Assembly: GCA_028873865.1 (NCBI GenBank)
Contig: JAPPNI010000034.1
Span: 62,001 to 126,000 of the forward strand
Length of the DNA stretch: 64,000 nucleotides
Direction of reading: 5' to 3'
Source of the DNA: Chloroflexota bacterium
Lineage (GTDB): Bacteria; Chloroflexota; Dehalococcoidia; Bin125
Positions within the stretch are counted from its first letter, which is position 1. Each line of letters starts with the position of its first letter. Position numbers and translations under genes: made by a program. The notes under the pieces were generated by a model that saw only the letters and a program-made list of their open reading frames with translations, searched no databases and was not told where the DNA came from. This document shows positions 8,274 to 18,214 of this stretch, piece after piece.

Positions 8274-10553
8274 ATGACGACTGCCGAATACAACGTGGTG
8301 GGGACGCGGCCGGTGCGACCGGATGGCGTAGAGAAGGTGACGGGGCGGGCCAACTACGGAGCTGACATCGCGCTGCCGGGCATGCTCTACGGCCGCATTC
8401 TGCGCTCGCCGCACGCGCACGCGCGCATCCTCAGCATCGACACCTCGAAGGCGGAAGCGCTCGACGGCGTGCGATGCGTGATCACCCACGAGGATCTACC
8501 CGGCGCGTCGGACACGGTGCTCGACTTCGGTGAGAGCGTCTCGCCCTACAAATGGGTGCTGGAGCAGACATTTGCCTCGGAGAAGGTGCTGTTCCAGGGT
8601 CACCCGGTCGCCGGCGTCTGCGCCACCGACCCACACATCGCCGAGGACGCACTGTCGTTGATCGAGGTGGAGTACGAGGAGCTGCCGCCGGTGCTATCGG
8701 TGCACGACGCGATGGCGGACGGCGCGCCGATCCTGCATGAGGGGATGAAGACGGTTGAGATGGTCGCACGGTTCGTGCCCGGCGACGGACGAGGAGAGCG
8801 CGATTCGAACATCGCCTCGCAGCTCGAGCTCGAGCATGGCGATCCGGCAGCGGGCTTCGAGGAAGCGGACATCATCCTCGAGGGCGAGTACGAGACGGCG
8901 GCGGCGCATCAGGGCTACATCGAGCCGCAGACCGGTACCGCCTACTGGAACGCCGATGGCACGCTGACCATCTGGACATCGTCGCAGGGACCGTTCGCCA
9001 TCCGCGATACCGTCGCGCACATGCTGGGCATTCCCCTGGCCAACGTGAAAGTCGTGCCGATGGAGATCGGCGGCGGCTTCGGCGGTAAGACGAAGCCGTA
9101 CATGGAGCCGGCTGCCGCGGTGATGTCGAGGAAGACCGGCCGGCCGGTCAAGATGTACATGAACCGCGAAGAGGTGCTGATCGGCACCGGACCGACCTCA
9201 GCGACCTATGTGCGCTGCAAGATCGGCGCCAGGAACGATGGCACACTGGTCGCCGCCGAGGCGACGCTGGCCTACGAGGCCGGTGCATTCCCGGGCTCGC
9301 CCGTGGGAGCGGGCGCGTCGTGCATGTTCTCCAGCTACGACCTTCCCAATCTCTACGTCAACGCCCTCGACGTGGTCACGAACAAACCGAAGGCGCACGC
9401 CTACCGCGCGCCCGGCTCGCCCCAGGCGACCTATGCGGTAGAGTCGTTGCTCGACCAGCTCGCCGAGCGCCTGGAGCGCGATCCGATGGAGTTGCGTGCG
9501 CAGAACGCCGCTCGCGAAGGAACGCGTCGGGCGGACGGGACGCGGATGCCGGAGATCGGGGCCGAGGAGACGATGCAGGCGGCGATGGATTCGCCCCACT
9601 ACCGCTCCGAGCTCGGCATCGATGAGGACGGCCGGCTACTCGGCCGTGGCGTCTCGATGGGGTTCTGGCACAACGCCGGCGGAGAGTCTTCGGCGTACGC
9701 CATGACCAACTCCGACGGCACGGTCAACCTGTCGCTCGGCTCGGTCGACATCGGCGGGCAGCGGGCTGGTCTCGCGATGCAGTTTGCCGAGACGATGGGA
9801 ATTGGCTACGAGCAGGTGCGGCCGCAGGTCGTCGACACCGATCAGATCGGCTTCACCAATGTCACCGGCGGGTCGCGCGTGTCCTACGCCAGCGGTCTCG
9901 CTGTCCACGAAGCGGCGCTCGACATGCAGCAGCTGCTCACGGCGCGCGCGGCGCGAATCTGGGACTGCGACGAAGAGGCAGTGTCCTACGCCGATGGCGC
10001 CGTGCACGGCCCGGACGGTCAGTCGATGCCGTTCGCGGAACTCTGCGGGCAGCTACAGCGGACGGGCGGTCAGATTCAGGGCGCGGCCGATGTCTCGCCG
10101 AATCGCCCCGGTCCGGCCTTTGCCTGCCACATCGTCGATGTGGCGGTGGACCAGGACACGGGCAAGGTCGACGTGCTGCGTTACTCGGCGGTGCAGGACG
10201 TGGGCACGGCCATTCACCCTGACTACGTCGAGGGACAGGTGCAGGGCGGCGTCGCCCAGGGCGCGGGCATGGCGCTAACCGAGGAGTACGTCTACTCCAA
10301 CGACGGTCGGATGACCAACGCCAGCCTGCTCGACTACCGCATGCCGACGGCGCTGGACCTGCCGGAGATCGAGACGATCCTGGTCGAAGTCCCGAACCCA
10401 AGTCACCCCTACGGAGTGCGAGGCGTCGGCGAGGTACCGATCGTCCCGCCGCTGGCCGCAATCGCCAACGCAATCTACGACGCCACGGGCATCCGTATGA
10501 ACTCACTCCCGGCCAGCCCGACGAAGTTGCTCGACCGGCTGCTGGACGAGTAA
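8274..10553 (+). CDS. xanthine dehydrogenase/CoxL-family molybdopterin-binding subunit
   Basis: 759 residues covering both parts of the molybdenum hydroxylase large subunit: the aldehyde-oxidase a/b hammerhead domain (about 15-130) and the two molybdopterin-binding domains. The conserved GGGFGGK cofactor loop is near residue 265, the substrate-side loop reads AYRAPGSPQATYAVE near 375, and the C-terminal GVRGVGE near 715 carries the Glu that acts as base in hydroxylation. The loop is not the AYxCSFR of true CO dehydrogenase, so oxidation of an aldehyde or N-heterocycle is more likely. The ATG at 8274 has GAGAGGG 6 bases upstream; a TTG at 8259 is less likely. The FAD and 2Fe-2S subunits are not adjacent. 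Confidence 0.85.
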   Translation: MTTAEYNVVGTRPVRPDGVEKVTGRANYGADIALPGMLYGRILRSPHAHARILSIDTSKAEALDGVRCVITHEDLPGASDTVLDFGESVSPYKWVLEQTFASEKVLFQGHPVAGVCATDPHIAEDALSLIEVEYEELPPVLSVHDAMADGAPILHEGMKTVEMVARFVPGDGRGERDSNIASQLELEHGDPAAGFEEADIILEGEYETAAAHQGYIEPQTGTAYWNADGTLTIWTSSQGPFAIRDTVAHMLGIPLANVKVVPMEIGGGFGGKTKPYMEPAAAVMSRKTGRPVKMYMNREEVLIGTGPTSATYVRCKIGARNDGTLVAAEATLAYEAGAFPGSPVGAGASCMFSSYDLPNLYVNALDVVTNKPKAHAYRAPGSPQATYAVESLLDQLAERLERDPMELRAQNAAREGTRRADGTRMPEIGAEETMQAAMDSPHYRSELGIDEDGRLLGRGVSMGFWHNAGGESSAYAMTNSDGTVNLSLGSVDIGGQRAGLAMQFAETMGIGYEQVRPQVVDTDQIGFTNVTGGSRVSYASGLAVHEAALDMQQLLTARAARIWDCDEEAVSYADGAVHGPDGQSMPFAELCGQLQRTGGQIQGAADVSPNRPGPAFACHIVDVAVDQDTGKVDVLRYSAVQDVGTAIHPDYVEGQVQGGVAQGAGMALTEEYVYSNDGRMTNASLLDYRMPTALDLPEIETILVEVPNPSHPYGVRGVGEVPIVPPLAAIANAIYDATGIRMNSLPASPTKLLDRLLDE

Positions 10554-10574
10554 GCGCCTCTGGATCCAGGTGTC

Positions 10575-10603
10575 AACGGGGCGACCGTCGTGGTCGCCCC
10601 GTT
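10575..10603 (+). terminator. strong hairpin, probable bidirectional transcription terminator
   Basis: A perfect 12-bp inverted repeat (AACGGGGCGACC / GGTCGCCCCGTT) with a 5-base loop lies between the convergent molybdenum hydroxylase gene and the alpha/beta-hydrolase gene. It is followed by a T-containing but not T-rich stretch. The position between two converging stop codons and the stem strength favour a terminator serving both strands. Confidence 0.6.
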
Positions 10604-10615
10604 GCTCTTGCTCAC

Positions 10616-11344
10616 TTAGGTCGCGTACTCGCGCGCCAGACTGTCCAGCAGGTCGACCAGGAGATGCGGGGCTGAGAAGAACGGCGAGTGGTCGGTCGCC
10701 CACTCAACGACCCGGTCGGCTCGGCGGGCGAGCGTTCGCTGACCCTCGGCCAGCAGCGCCTGATCCTCGGTGCAGACCACGTAGGTCGTCGTGATCTTGT
10801 TCCAGGCCGTGTCTCGCGGCGGCTGGTCAAGTGGGATCGCAGCCTCGTCCCTGACCAATTCCGTCAACGCCCGTTCATAGTCCTCCTCCGAGCACTGGTG
10901 ATAGAAGGCGTAGCGGATCTTGTCCTCCTGGACCGTGGTCGAGCCGTCCTCGCCCGGAATGACCGCGGTCGCCAGTTCGGGATTGACGAAGTTGTCGGGT
11001 ATCGATCCATCGGTATCGGGCATGATCGCCGTGAGGTACACGAGATGCTTCACGTTGTCGTTGCCCAGCGGCGCCGTGGTCAGCGAAACGCCGCCGAAGG
11101 AGTGGCCGAGCGCCACAATCGGACCGTCGACCTGATCGAACGCCGCGCGCACGATCGCCTCGTTCTCGTCCGAGTCGGTGACCCCACGTAGCTGTCCGCT
11201 CGGCTCATGCAGACGGCGACGCTCGACCGCGACGACGGGTACGCCTCGGGCTTCGAGGCCGGCCACCACCTTGTCGAAACACCAGGGGCCGTGCCAGGCG
11301 CCATGGATCAGTACGACGGTGGCCGGTGTCGTTGATGTCGTCAT
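10616..11344 (-). CDS. alpha/beta-hydrolase, salicylate/pheophorbide-esterase-like
   Basis: 242 residues. Family signs are the oxyanion segment LIHGAWHGPWCFDKV near the N-terminus, the nucleophile elbow GHSFGGVSL (Ser near residue 98), and a late His in ATDHSPFF. The HGAWHG start is typical of the plant-type methylesterase and hydroxynitrile-lyase branch found widely in soil and marine bacteria. Ester or carbon-carbon bond hydrolysis is expected; no substrate can be inferred. AAGGAG precedes the ATG. It is followed upstream on the same strand by a carboxymuconolactone-decarboxylase-like gene only 20 bases away, so the two may be co-transcribed. Confidence 0.8.
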   Translation of the reverse strand: MTTSTTPATVVLIHGAWHGPWCFDKVVAGLEARGVPVVAVERRRLHEPSGQLRGVTDSDENEAIVRAAFDQVDGPIVALGHSFGGVSLTTAPLGNDNVKHLVYLTAIMPDTDGSIPDNFVNPELATAVIPGEDGSTTVQEDKIRYAFYHQCSEEDYERALTELVRDEAAIPLDQPPRDTAWNKITTTYVVCTEDQALLAEGQRTLARRADRVVEWATDHSPFFSAPHLLVDLLDSLAREYAT

Positions 11345-11364
11345 GTTGGACTCCTTGAGACTGG

Positions 11365-11916
11365 TCAGGACGGGAATCGGTCTGTCGTGGTGGGTTCAAA
11401 CTGCACGCCGAACGAGTTCAGCGCCATGGAAACGATGTGGTACTGACCGACGGCGAACACGACATCCATTAGCTGCCGGGTCGAATACCGCTCGGCGAGC
11501 TGGTTCCAGGTGCCGTCGGAGATGAATGCATCGTTGTGCAACTCATCAGCGGCGCGAATCAACGTCGCATCAAATTCATCCCAGCCATCGGCGTCTGGAC
11601 CGAGAGTGATGCGGCGAATCTCGTCGTCGGTCAGACCGACCGAGCGCCCGAATCGCGAATGCTGACCAAACTCATACTCCGACTGGCAGTTCCAGCCGGT
11701 GCGGAGGATCAGGATCTCGCGCTCTCGCGGAGGCAACGAGGTCTCGCGCATGACATGATTGGTGAAGGCCTGGCGCGACCTGGCCAGCTCGGGATACTGC
11801 GCGATCGTCCGCTGAACATTGAGCGGCGACCTGCCGGATGCAGCAAGGATCTCGCGCTGTTCGTCAGTCGCATCTTCGTCGGAGACGGGGTCGATTCTGG
11901 GCCGTGAAAGTCGCAT
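11365..11916 (-). CDS. carboxymuconolactone decarboxylase family (AhpD-like fold) protein
   Basis: 183 residues with the AhpD-like helical fold. A central helix pair reads REREILILRTGWNCQSEYEFGQHSRFG, where AhpD-type peroxidase proteins have CxxC-x-H. Only one Cys (NCQSEYE) is present with the Tyr-Glu-x(3)-His pattern, so it belongs to the single-Cys CMD subgroup rather than the CxxC peroxidases. Family members include decarboxylases and poorly characterised hydroperoxidases. It ends 20 bases before the hydrolase start and lies just downstream of tRNA-Pro on the same strand. Confidence 0.8.
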   Translation of the reverse strand: MRLSRPRIDPVSDEDATDEQREILAASGRSPLNVQRTIAQYPELARSRQAFTNHVMRETSLPPREREILILRTGWNCQSEYEFGQHSRFGRSVGLTDDEIRRITLGPDADGWDEFDATLIRAADELHNDAFISDGTWNQLAERYSTRQLMDVVFAVGQYHIVSMALNSFGVQFEPTTTDRFPS

Positions 11917-11945
11917 CGGTCACCTGCCGGACGCAGGGTAGAGCA

Positions 11946-12022
<77 letters not shown>

Positions 12023-12068
12023 ACGACGGTCAGCGTAACACTGAAGGCCGCTCCGCCAGGCCGGACCC

Positions 12069-12527
12069 TCAGGCGTCTGCCGGGCGCTTGAGCATCATCC
12101 CGGTGCGGCGGCACTTGACGACCAGCTCGCCGCGTTGATTGATTCCTCGATGCTCGAAGATCACGATGCCCCGGTCAGGCCGGCTTCTCGACTCGCGCCG
12201 CTCGATCACCTCGGTCTCGCAGGTGATCGTGTCGCCGATAAACACGGGGTTGGGGAAGGTGGTCTCGTCGAAGCCGAGATTACCCAGCGTGGTGCCGAGC
12301 GTCGTATCAGCGACGCTGAGTCCAACAGCGAGGCCCAACGTGAAGATGCTGTTCACGATTCGCTGACCGAACTGGGTGTTGCCGGCGAACTCCGCGTCGA
12401 GATGCAGCGGCTGCGCGTTGTGCGTCAGCGCCGTGAACAGCAGGTTGTCCGCCTCGGTCACGGTGCGGGAGGGCTCGTGCTTGATCACGAGACCAGGTTC
12501 CAGTTCCTCGAACCACAAACCGGCCAC
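12069..12527 (-). CDS. MaoC family dehydratase
   Basis: 152 residues, a single hot-dog domain. It starts with the usual [25 protein letters not shown]-type lead and has the hydratase-2 active-site segment [11 protein letters not shown] (Asn-x-x-x-x-His near residues 35-43), followed by [23 protein letters not shown]. The Asp/His pair of (R)-enoyl-CoA hydratases is shifted to Asn/His here, as in mesaconyl-CoA-hydratase-like members. It is expected to hydrate an enoyl-CoA in the cytoplasm. It lies 24 bases downstream of the DUF169 gene on the same strand. Confidence 0.8.
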   Translation of the reverse strand: MAGLWFEELEPGLVIKHEPSRTVTEADNLLFTALTHNAQPLHLDAEFAGNTQFGQRIVNSIFTLGLAVGLSVADTTLGTTLGNLGFDETTFPNPVFIGDTITCETEVIERRESRSRPDRGIVIFEHRGINQRGELVVKCRRTGMMLKRPADA

Positions 12528-12551
12528 TGCGAATCTCCGAACGAAGCGAGA

Positions 12552-13262
12552 CTAAGCGAACCGTGTCATGTCGTCGGCCGCGTACTGGGCGACCGCGCGG
12601 TCGGCCTGTGCCGTCTCGCTGAGGCGCTCCAGCAATCCCTCGAGCTGCGATGCGGGGATCGCGCAGGTCATCTCCGCGTTCGGCATCTGCGTGCGCACGC
12701 GCGACAGCTGGCACCCGACCGAGGCCGCCATCTCGCCCGCCTTGGCGATCGCAACGATGTGGCACTGCGGCTTGCCTTCGATGCGGATGGTCGGAAAAGC
12801 GTCGTGCAGCACCATCAGCTGACGCCCCGTAATGCGGATGAATACGACATCCGGGTCGCTAGGTGACTCATCGAGTGGTCCGTAAACAACCTCCTCCGGC
12901 TTGTCTTCGACCACAGGAATACCCATCGCCGCCTCGGCCGTGACCCAGCCGGACTCGAGCAACGCGCCCACGTCGCCGCTTTCCAGCACATCGCCCAACT
13001 CAAGGAATCCATGCGTCACCGAGCCGACCGAGCAGTTGCGATGATCGGCGGCGACGGTCGAGAACGTGCTGTCGGCGGCATGCATCCAGAAGACGCACCC
13101 GGCCGGCACGGCGCCGGTGCGGCCATCGTCTGCCGGCGAGGGCATGTTCGATTGGAAGCGGTCGACGCCGCTGGCCGCGTCGTGGAACGTGATCGCGAGC
13201 GGTTTGTTCGCCAGTCCCAATGCGCCTTCGAGTTGCTCGGACAGGTCGGCCCAGTTCGTCAT
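12552..13262 (-). CDS. DUF169 family protein
   Basis: 236 residues matching the DUF169 family. The N-terminal segment is LANKPLAITFHD, then PAGCVFWMHAADSTFSTV and the Asp-His-x-Asn-Cys motif ADHRNCSVGSVTHGF, with later Cys residues at KPQCHIV, VGCQLSR and MTCAIP. The conserved Cys and His residues suggest metal or heme binding, but the function of DUF169 is not established. The start codon overlaps the stop of the cation exchanger gene upstream by 4 bases (ATGA), which implies translational coupling. Confidence 0.75.
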   Translation of the reverse strand: MTNWADLSEQLEGALGLANKPLAITFHDAASGVDRFQSNMPSPADDGRTGAVPAGCVFWMHAADSTFSTVAADHRNCSVGSVTHGFLELGDVLESGDVGALLESGWVTAEAAMGIPVVEDKPEEVVYGPLDESPSDPDVVFIRITGRQLMVLHDAFPTIRIEGKPQCHIVAIAKAGEMAASVGCQLSRVRTQMPNAEMTCAIPASQLEGLLERLSETAQADRAVAQYAADDMTRFA

Positions 13263-14587
13263 GCGTGTGTCCCCTTCTCAGGAACCGCGCCAGGCCGTTG
13301 AAAGGCCTCGCGCAGCGTCGGCGGGAAGAGCCGCCAGTGGCTTGGCAGCATCGCCGCCGCGCAGCCAAGATATATGACGCCGAAGATCCAGCGAATCAAG
13401 TTGTTCTCCTGGAAGAAGAACTGGCTCACCAACTGCGCCAGGAACACGCCGAGAAGCGCGAAGCCGGCCCGCGCTGTGAGCTGGCGGTCGATAATCAGCA
13501 TGACCCCGAACACCGACTGCGCGGCCGTGATAAAGACCTCCGCCACCTGTGTGTCACTCGACGTGATCCCCGACAGCGCGCCGCCGCCGGCAATGTACGC
13601 AATCGGCACCGACGCAATCAGTAGCGTCCACTGGTTCACCTTGCTGGAGATCAGCATGTTGACGCCCATCCCGGCCGACCCTCGCCAGACCAGATACAAC
13701 GCGGCCAGAAACTCGGGCGACTCCGATGCCAGCGGCGCGATCCACTGGATCACGAAGAACTCGCCGATTCCGACATCCCGGCCGACGTATTCGAGCCCGT
13801 GCACGAACGGCTCGGCCGCCAGCCCGATCACGATGGCCGAGTAGACGATGAAGAAAAGCACGGCCGCGCGGCGCGGCCAGACCGGCAGGCGCCCGATCGC
13901 CTCGGCGGGGCCTTCCAGCTCAGGTTCGCGGACCGGCGCGCGGGCGAGGCGGATCACGTACCAGAGAAACAGCACGCCGAGCACGACCGTGTCCTCGAGC
14001 CCGATCCGTCCCTTGGCGACGATGATGAACGAGTACAGCGTCGCGACGACCAGTATGCCGACGTCGAGCGTGATGCCGCGCGGCAGCGTGAGTTCGGGTT
14101 CGGTGCCGTCATTGGGGCGTCCGCGCAGGTCTCGCCACGCGTGACGCGCGGTAGACGTAATCAACGCGCGCGGGCCCGCCGCCTTCCAGGCGAAGAGGAA
14201 GATCACCGTCGCCCAGCCCACGCCGAGCAGCAGCCGGTTGGCGCCGGTCATGTTGGCCAGCGCTAGATTGGCCTTCTCTGAGAAGTCCGCGAACCGTACT
14301 GGGTCGGACGCGTACTGCCCCGCCTCGTAGGCCAACAGCAGATCAACCGCGTACTCGGGCAGCACGGCGATGAACGCCACCAGCGCCACCGACAGCGCCG
14401 CCGGAATGTCGTACTGCGACGCCTCCGCCCCGGAAGAGATGAGAAATGCAGCCGAGAGGATCGCCAGCCCGGAGATCGCCACCTCCGGATACGTATCCAG
14501 CTCAATCCCACCGAGTCGGAAGACCAACGACGGGACACCCGCCAAGACAGCCAGGATCAGCAGAGTCCACGGAGATCGGAAGTTCAC
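13259..14587 (-). CDS. sodium/calcium (CaCA superfamily) cation exchanger
   Basis: 442 residues with about eleven hydrophobic segments in two halves joined by a short cytoplasmic loop (about 150-175 and 220-235). The two alpha-repeats of the CaCA superfamily are visible: ALVAFIAVLPEYAVDL in the first half, and QWIAPLASESPEFLAALYL in the second, each with the acidic residue that coordinates the cation, followed by NMTGANRLLLG and ISSKVNQWTLL. It would exchange Ca2+ or another cation for Na+ or H+ across the membrane. It forms a coupled pair with the DUF169 gene downstream. Confidence 0.8.
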   Translation of the reverse strand: MNFRSPWTLLILAVLAGVPSLVFRLGGIELDTYPEVAISGLAILSAAFLISSGAEASQYDIPAALSVALVAFIAVLPEYAVDLLLAYEAGQYASDPVRFADFSEKANLALANMTGANRLLLGVGWATVIFLFAWKAAGPRALITSTARHAWRDLRGRPNDGTEPELTLPRGITLDVGILVVATLYSFIIVAKGRIGLEDTVVLGVLFLWYVIRLARAPVREPELEGPAEAIGRLPVWPRRAAVLFFIVYSAIVIGLAAEPFVHGLEYVGRDVGIGEFFVIQWIAPLASESPEFLAALYLVWRGSAGMGVNMLISSKVNQWTLLIASVPIAYIAGGGALSGITSSDTQVAEVFITAAQSVFGVMLIIDRQLTARAGFALLGVFLAQLVSQFFFQENNLIRWIFGVIYLGCAAAMLPSHWRLFPPTLREAFQRPGAVPEKGTHA

Positions 14588-14647
14588 CCGATCAGCGTAG
14601 TCAGCGATCCGCTGAGCGCCAGTGGGCGTCGGCTGCAGCGCGAAAGC

Positions 14648-17600
14648 TCAATTGTGGCCGAGCCGAACGAGCGCGTCCGACAACACCTGCTCCCACTCCG
14701 ACTCCGCCAGCCGCCGAGCTGGTTGATAGCGCAGCTGCGTGGAGCCGATCTGCACCTGTCGAGGGACATCGAGCCGACGCTGGGCCGGACTGAAGCTGAG
14801 TCCGGGCGCAAGCCGCAGCACCACGCGTTCGCCCTCGGACTGGATGGATTCCGCTCCAATTCGAGAGGCAAGAACCTTGAGTTTGACCGCGCCGAGCAGA
14901 TTGCGTCCCGGCTGCGGCAGCGGTCCAAAACGGTCGGCCAGCTCCCGCTCAAACTCCTCGACCTCGGAGGGGGAGTCAATCGCGGCCAGTCGTTGGTAGA
15001 GCGTCATCCGCAGACCCATGTCATCGACGTACGCCTCCGGTAGGTAGCGCGGAATCGCCAGATCGAGGTTCACGCGGGTGCCTTGGCGCGTACCGGCGGG
15101 GCGCCGACCCGACCGCTTCGCCCGCGCTCGCTGAACGGCCTCGCCGAGCAACTGGGTGAACAACGTGAAGCCGACCGCGCCGATATGTCCGGACTGCTGC
15201 GAGCCGAGCAGATTGCCCGCGCCGCGGATTTCGAGGTCCTTGAGCGCGATCTGGAAACCCGCGCCAAGGTCGTCCGCCTCCATGATCGTCGCCAGCCGTC
15301 GCTGGGCGACCTCGTTCAACGAGCGATACGGCTCGGTCATCAGATAGGCGTAGGCCCGCACGCTGGAGCGCCCGACGCGACCTCGCAGCTGGTACATCTG
15401 GGCCAGGCCGAGCCGCTCTGAGCGGTCGATGATGATCGTGTTGACTCGCGGGATGTCGACGCCCGACTCGATGATCGTCGAGCAGACGAGCACATCCGCC
15501 TCTCCGTGGGTGAAGCGCTCCATGTGCTCCCGCAGGATGTTGGCCGGCATCTGACCGTGCGCGACGAGGAAGCTCGCCTCGGGCACCAGGCGGCTAAGCT
15601 CAATCGCTTCGCTATCAATGGTTCGCACTTCGTTGTGCAGGAAATAGATCTGCCCGCCGCGATCGATCTCGCGCAGGATCGCCTCCCGGATCACGCTGTC
15701 GTCGCGCTCCATCACGTACGTGCTGATCGGCAGCCGCTCCTCCGGCGGCGTGGCGATCGTCGACATGTCGCGAATGCCGGTCACCGCCTGATGCAGCGAG
15801 CGTGGAATCGGCGTCGCCGAAAGCGTCAGCACATCGACTTCCCGGCGCAGCTTCTTCAGCCGCTCCTTGTGCTCGACCCCGAATCGCTGTTCCTCGTCGA
15901 TGATCAGCAGTCCGAGACTCTTGAAGCCGATGTCGCCCTGCAGCAGCCGGTGAGTGCCGATCACGATGTCGGTCGAACCAGCTTTGAGACCGTCAAGGGT
16001 GACTTGCTGCTCGGCCGAAGTGCGCAGGCGCGAGAGCAGCCCGATCTCAACCTGCATCGCGGCGAGGCGCTGGCGGAAGGTGTCGTAGTGTTGCTGCGCC
16101 AGCACGGTGGTCGGAACCAGCACGGCGACCTGATGACCCGACATCACCGCCTTGAATGCGGCCCGGATCGCGACCTCCGTCTTCCCGTAGCCGACGTCCC
16201 CGACGATCAGGCGGTCCATCGGTCTGGGAGCTTCCTGGTCCCGGCGAACCTCTTCGATCGCGCGATGCTGATCGGACGTTTCGATGTACGGGAACGATGC
16301 CTCCAGCTCGATCTGCCAGGGCGTGTCCGGCTCGATCGCGATGCCGGGCTCGGTCTCACGGGCAGCGTGCAGTTCAAGCAGTTCGTCGGCGATCTCGGCG
16401 ACCGCTCCACGTACGCGGGCCTTGGCTCGCTGCCACTGCCCCCCTCCGAGACGAGTCAGGGTCGGCGGCGAGTCTGATGGGCCAACGTACGGCTGGACCC
16501 GATCCAGCTTGTCCGTCGGAACCAACAGGCGGTCGCCTTTGGCGAAACGCAGGTCGAGGTACTCGCCCTCGCGCCCGCCGATCCGCTCGCGCACAACGCC
16601 ATGGAACTTGCCGATCCCGCTGTCGACGTGAACGACAAAGTCGCCCGGTTTGAGCGTCTCCAGCAGATGCGGATCCGACTCCGGCACGGCACGGGGCTTC
16701 AGTGGCCGTCGCTGGCGTTGTCGCTCGAAACCGAAGATCTCGGTATCGCTGATCAGCGTGACCAGCCGCTCTCCACTGTCCGGGTCATCGAGCTGCCAGC
16801 CCTCGCCGATCGCCGCGCGCCCGACCGAGATCGACCGCGGATCGGGCGGAGCCTCGGGCTCCAGTCGGGCCAGCGGCAAACCGAGGTCGGTCATCAGCTC
16901 CGACAGCCGAGCCTCCTGCAGCGAGATCAGAACGTGCGCGCCTTCGCCCCTCGTCTGGCGCAGCGACTCAAACAGCTGGGTCAGCTTGCCGGCCAGGCGC
17001 GGCGCCGGACGGAACGGCAGGCGTTTCTCCCCGCTCGCCAGTCGGGAAAGCGATCGCACCTGCGACGACGATCGGCGTAGATGCGCCTCCAGTTCATCGC
17101 AGGTCAGCCAGGGATGCGGCAGCCCCGGAGGAACCCGCCCGCCCCGCTCAAGCTCCTCGCGGGCGTGAACGGCGCGCTCATCCCGCTCCTCCGACCGCGA
17201 CGCGACGTCGTGCGGCTCATCAACGATGATCAGGGCGTCGGGCGGCAGATGGTCGAAGAGCACGCTCGGTCCAAGGAACTGCGTCCAGAAATCGGGGCGC
17301 GAGGTCGGACCGGCGTTGCGAAGATGTCCGAGGTCGAGAGCCAGCACCTCGGCCTCGGCATTCAACTCGACCTCTCGCCCCTCACAAGCCCGGCCGTCGA
17401 CGGCGCTCAACAGCGACTCGATCAGCGGTTGCGAGCCCGGACCTGGACTCCACTCGCGAGCCGGCCTCAGCCCGATCTCCTCAACGACATCCGTCGACCG
17501 CTGCGTCCGCGGGTCGAAGCGGCGGATCGAGTCGACCTCGTCGCCGAACAGCTCGACTCTGACCGGCTCTTCATCTGCCGGCGGCCAGAAATCGACGATC

Positions 17601-18142
17601 CCCCCGCGCACCGCGAACGAGGCTGGTTCGATAACGATCCGATTGCGCTCGTAGCCGCTGGCGTCGAGCGAGCGGACAAACTCGGCCAGGCGAATCGTGG
17701 AACCTCGCCCGATCGTCGTCGGTGGCGATGCCGCGGCGATCGTTCGCTGCGCGACAGCATCAACGTCGCAGACGATGATCGGCGAGCCGCTGCGTAACGC
17801 CTCGATCGCCGAGAGACGGGCCTCGATCACGTCCGGCGCCGGTCGCTGCCGCTCGTAGGGCGCGGTCTCGCGCGCCGGAAACTGGCGCAGGCGCTCTCGA
17901 TCCCCGCCCTCCAGCCAGAGCGGAAGTGCGTCGACCAGGTCGGCGGCGCTGGCCGGCGTCGGCGTCAGCACCAGCACCGATCCACGATGCCTTGCGGCCA
18001 GCGCCGCGATCACGGCCGGCTTCGCGGCGTCGGGAACCCCCAGCATCGGCTCGGAGTCAAAGGGTTCGATGGCCCGGAGCACAGCTTGGCCCAGCCCGGC
18101 GAGCAGGCCCGGAGGGGTGTCGTGCGGGTCGGTGGCGCTCAC
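14648..18142 (-). CDS. mfd: transcription-repair coupling factor Mfd
   Basis: 1164 residues, full length for Mfd. In order: the UvrB-homology region (about 1-330), the CarD-like RNA-polymerase interaction domain ([19 protein letters not shown], about 495-560), the superfamily 2 translocase with Walker [12 protein letters not shown] near 647, DEEQ near 750 and a helicase C lobe, and the TRCF C-terminal domain (about 1030-1164). It removes RNA polymerase stalled at DNA lesions and recruits UvrA. The start is a GTG with GGAG 9 bases upstream. It lies directly downstream of pth on the same strand, a frequent bacterial arrangement. Confidence 0.95.
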   Translation of the reverse strand: MSATDPHDTPPGLLAGLGQAVLRAIEPFDSEPMLGVPDAAKPAVIAALAARHRGSVLVLTPTPASAADLVDALPLWLEGGDRERLRQFPARETAPYERQRPAPDVIEARLSAIEALRSGSPIIVCDVDAVAQRTIAAASPPTTIGRGSTIRLAEFVRSLDASGYERNRIVIEPASFAVRGGIVDFWPPADEEPVRVELFGDEVDSIRRFDPRTQRSTDVVEEIGLRPAREWSPGPGSQPLIESLLSAVDGRACEGREVELNAEAEVLALDLGHLRNAGPTSRPDFWTQFLGPSVLFDHLPPDALIIVDEPHDVASRSEERDERAVHAREELERGGRVPPGLPHPWLTCDELEAHLRRSSSQVRSLSRLASGEKRLPFRPAPRLAGKLTQLFESLRQTRGEGAHVLISLQEARLSELMTDLGLPLARLEPEAPPDPRSISVGRAAIGEGWQLDDPDSGERLVTLISDTEIFGFERQRQRRPLKPRAVPESDPHLLETLKPGDFVVHVDSGIGKFHGVVRERIGGREGEYLDLRFAKGDRLLVPTDKLDRVQPYVGPSDSPPTLTRLGGGQWQRAKARVRGAVAEIADELLELHAARETEPGIAIEPDTPWQIELEASFPYIETSDQHRAIEEVRRDQEAPRPMDRLIVGDVGYGKTEVAIRAAFKAVMSGHQVAVLVPTTVLAQQHYDTFRQRLAAMQVEIGLLSRLRTSAEQQVTLDGLKAGSTDIVIGTHRLLQGDIGFKSLGLLIIDEEQRFGVEHKERLKKLRREVDVLTLSATPIPRSLHQAVTGIRDMSTIATPPEERLPISTYVMERDDSVIREAILREIDRGGQIYFLHNEVRTIDSEAIELSRLVPEASFLVAHGQMPANILREHMERFTHGEADVLVCSTIIESGVDIPRVNTIIIDRSERLGLAQMYQLRGRVGRSSVRAYAYLMTEPYRSLNEVAQRRLATIMEADDLGAGFQIALKDLEIRGAGNLLGSQQSGHIGAVGFTLFTQLLGEAVQRARAKRSGRRPAGTRQGTRVNLDLAIPRYLPEAYVDDMGLRMTLYQRLAAIDSPSEVEEFERELADRFGPLPQPGRNLLGAVKLKVLASRIGAESIQSEGERVVLRLAPGLSFSPAQRRLDVPRQVQIGSTQLRYQPARRLAESEWEQVLSDALVRLGHN

Positions 18143-18214
18143 GCGCGAGTGCTCCGTCCGCTGACGTCTGGGCCCAGCTTACGGGAGCGACCGACCGCGA
18201 ACGTTATGCCGACT

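Noticed and set aside
15506-16477. 323-codon plus-strand frame within mfd
   Set aside because: Antisense to the Mfd translocase domain, which has Walker A and DEEQ in the correct frame.
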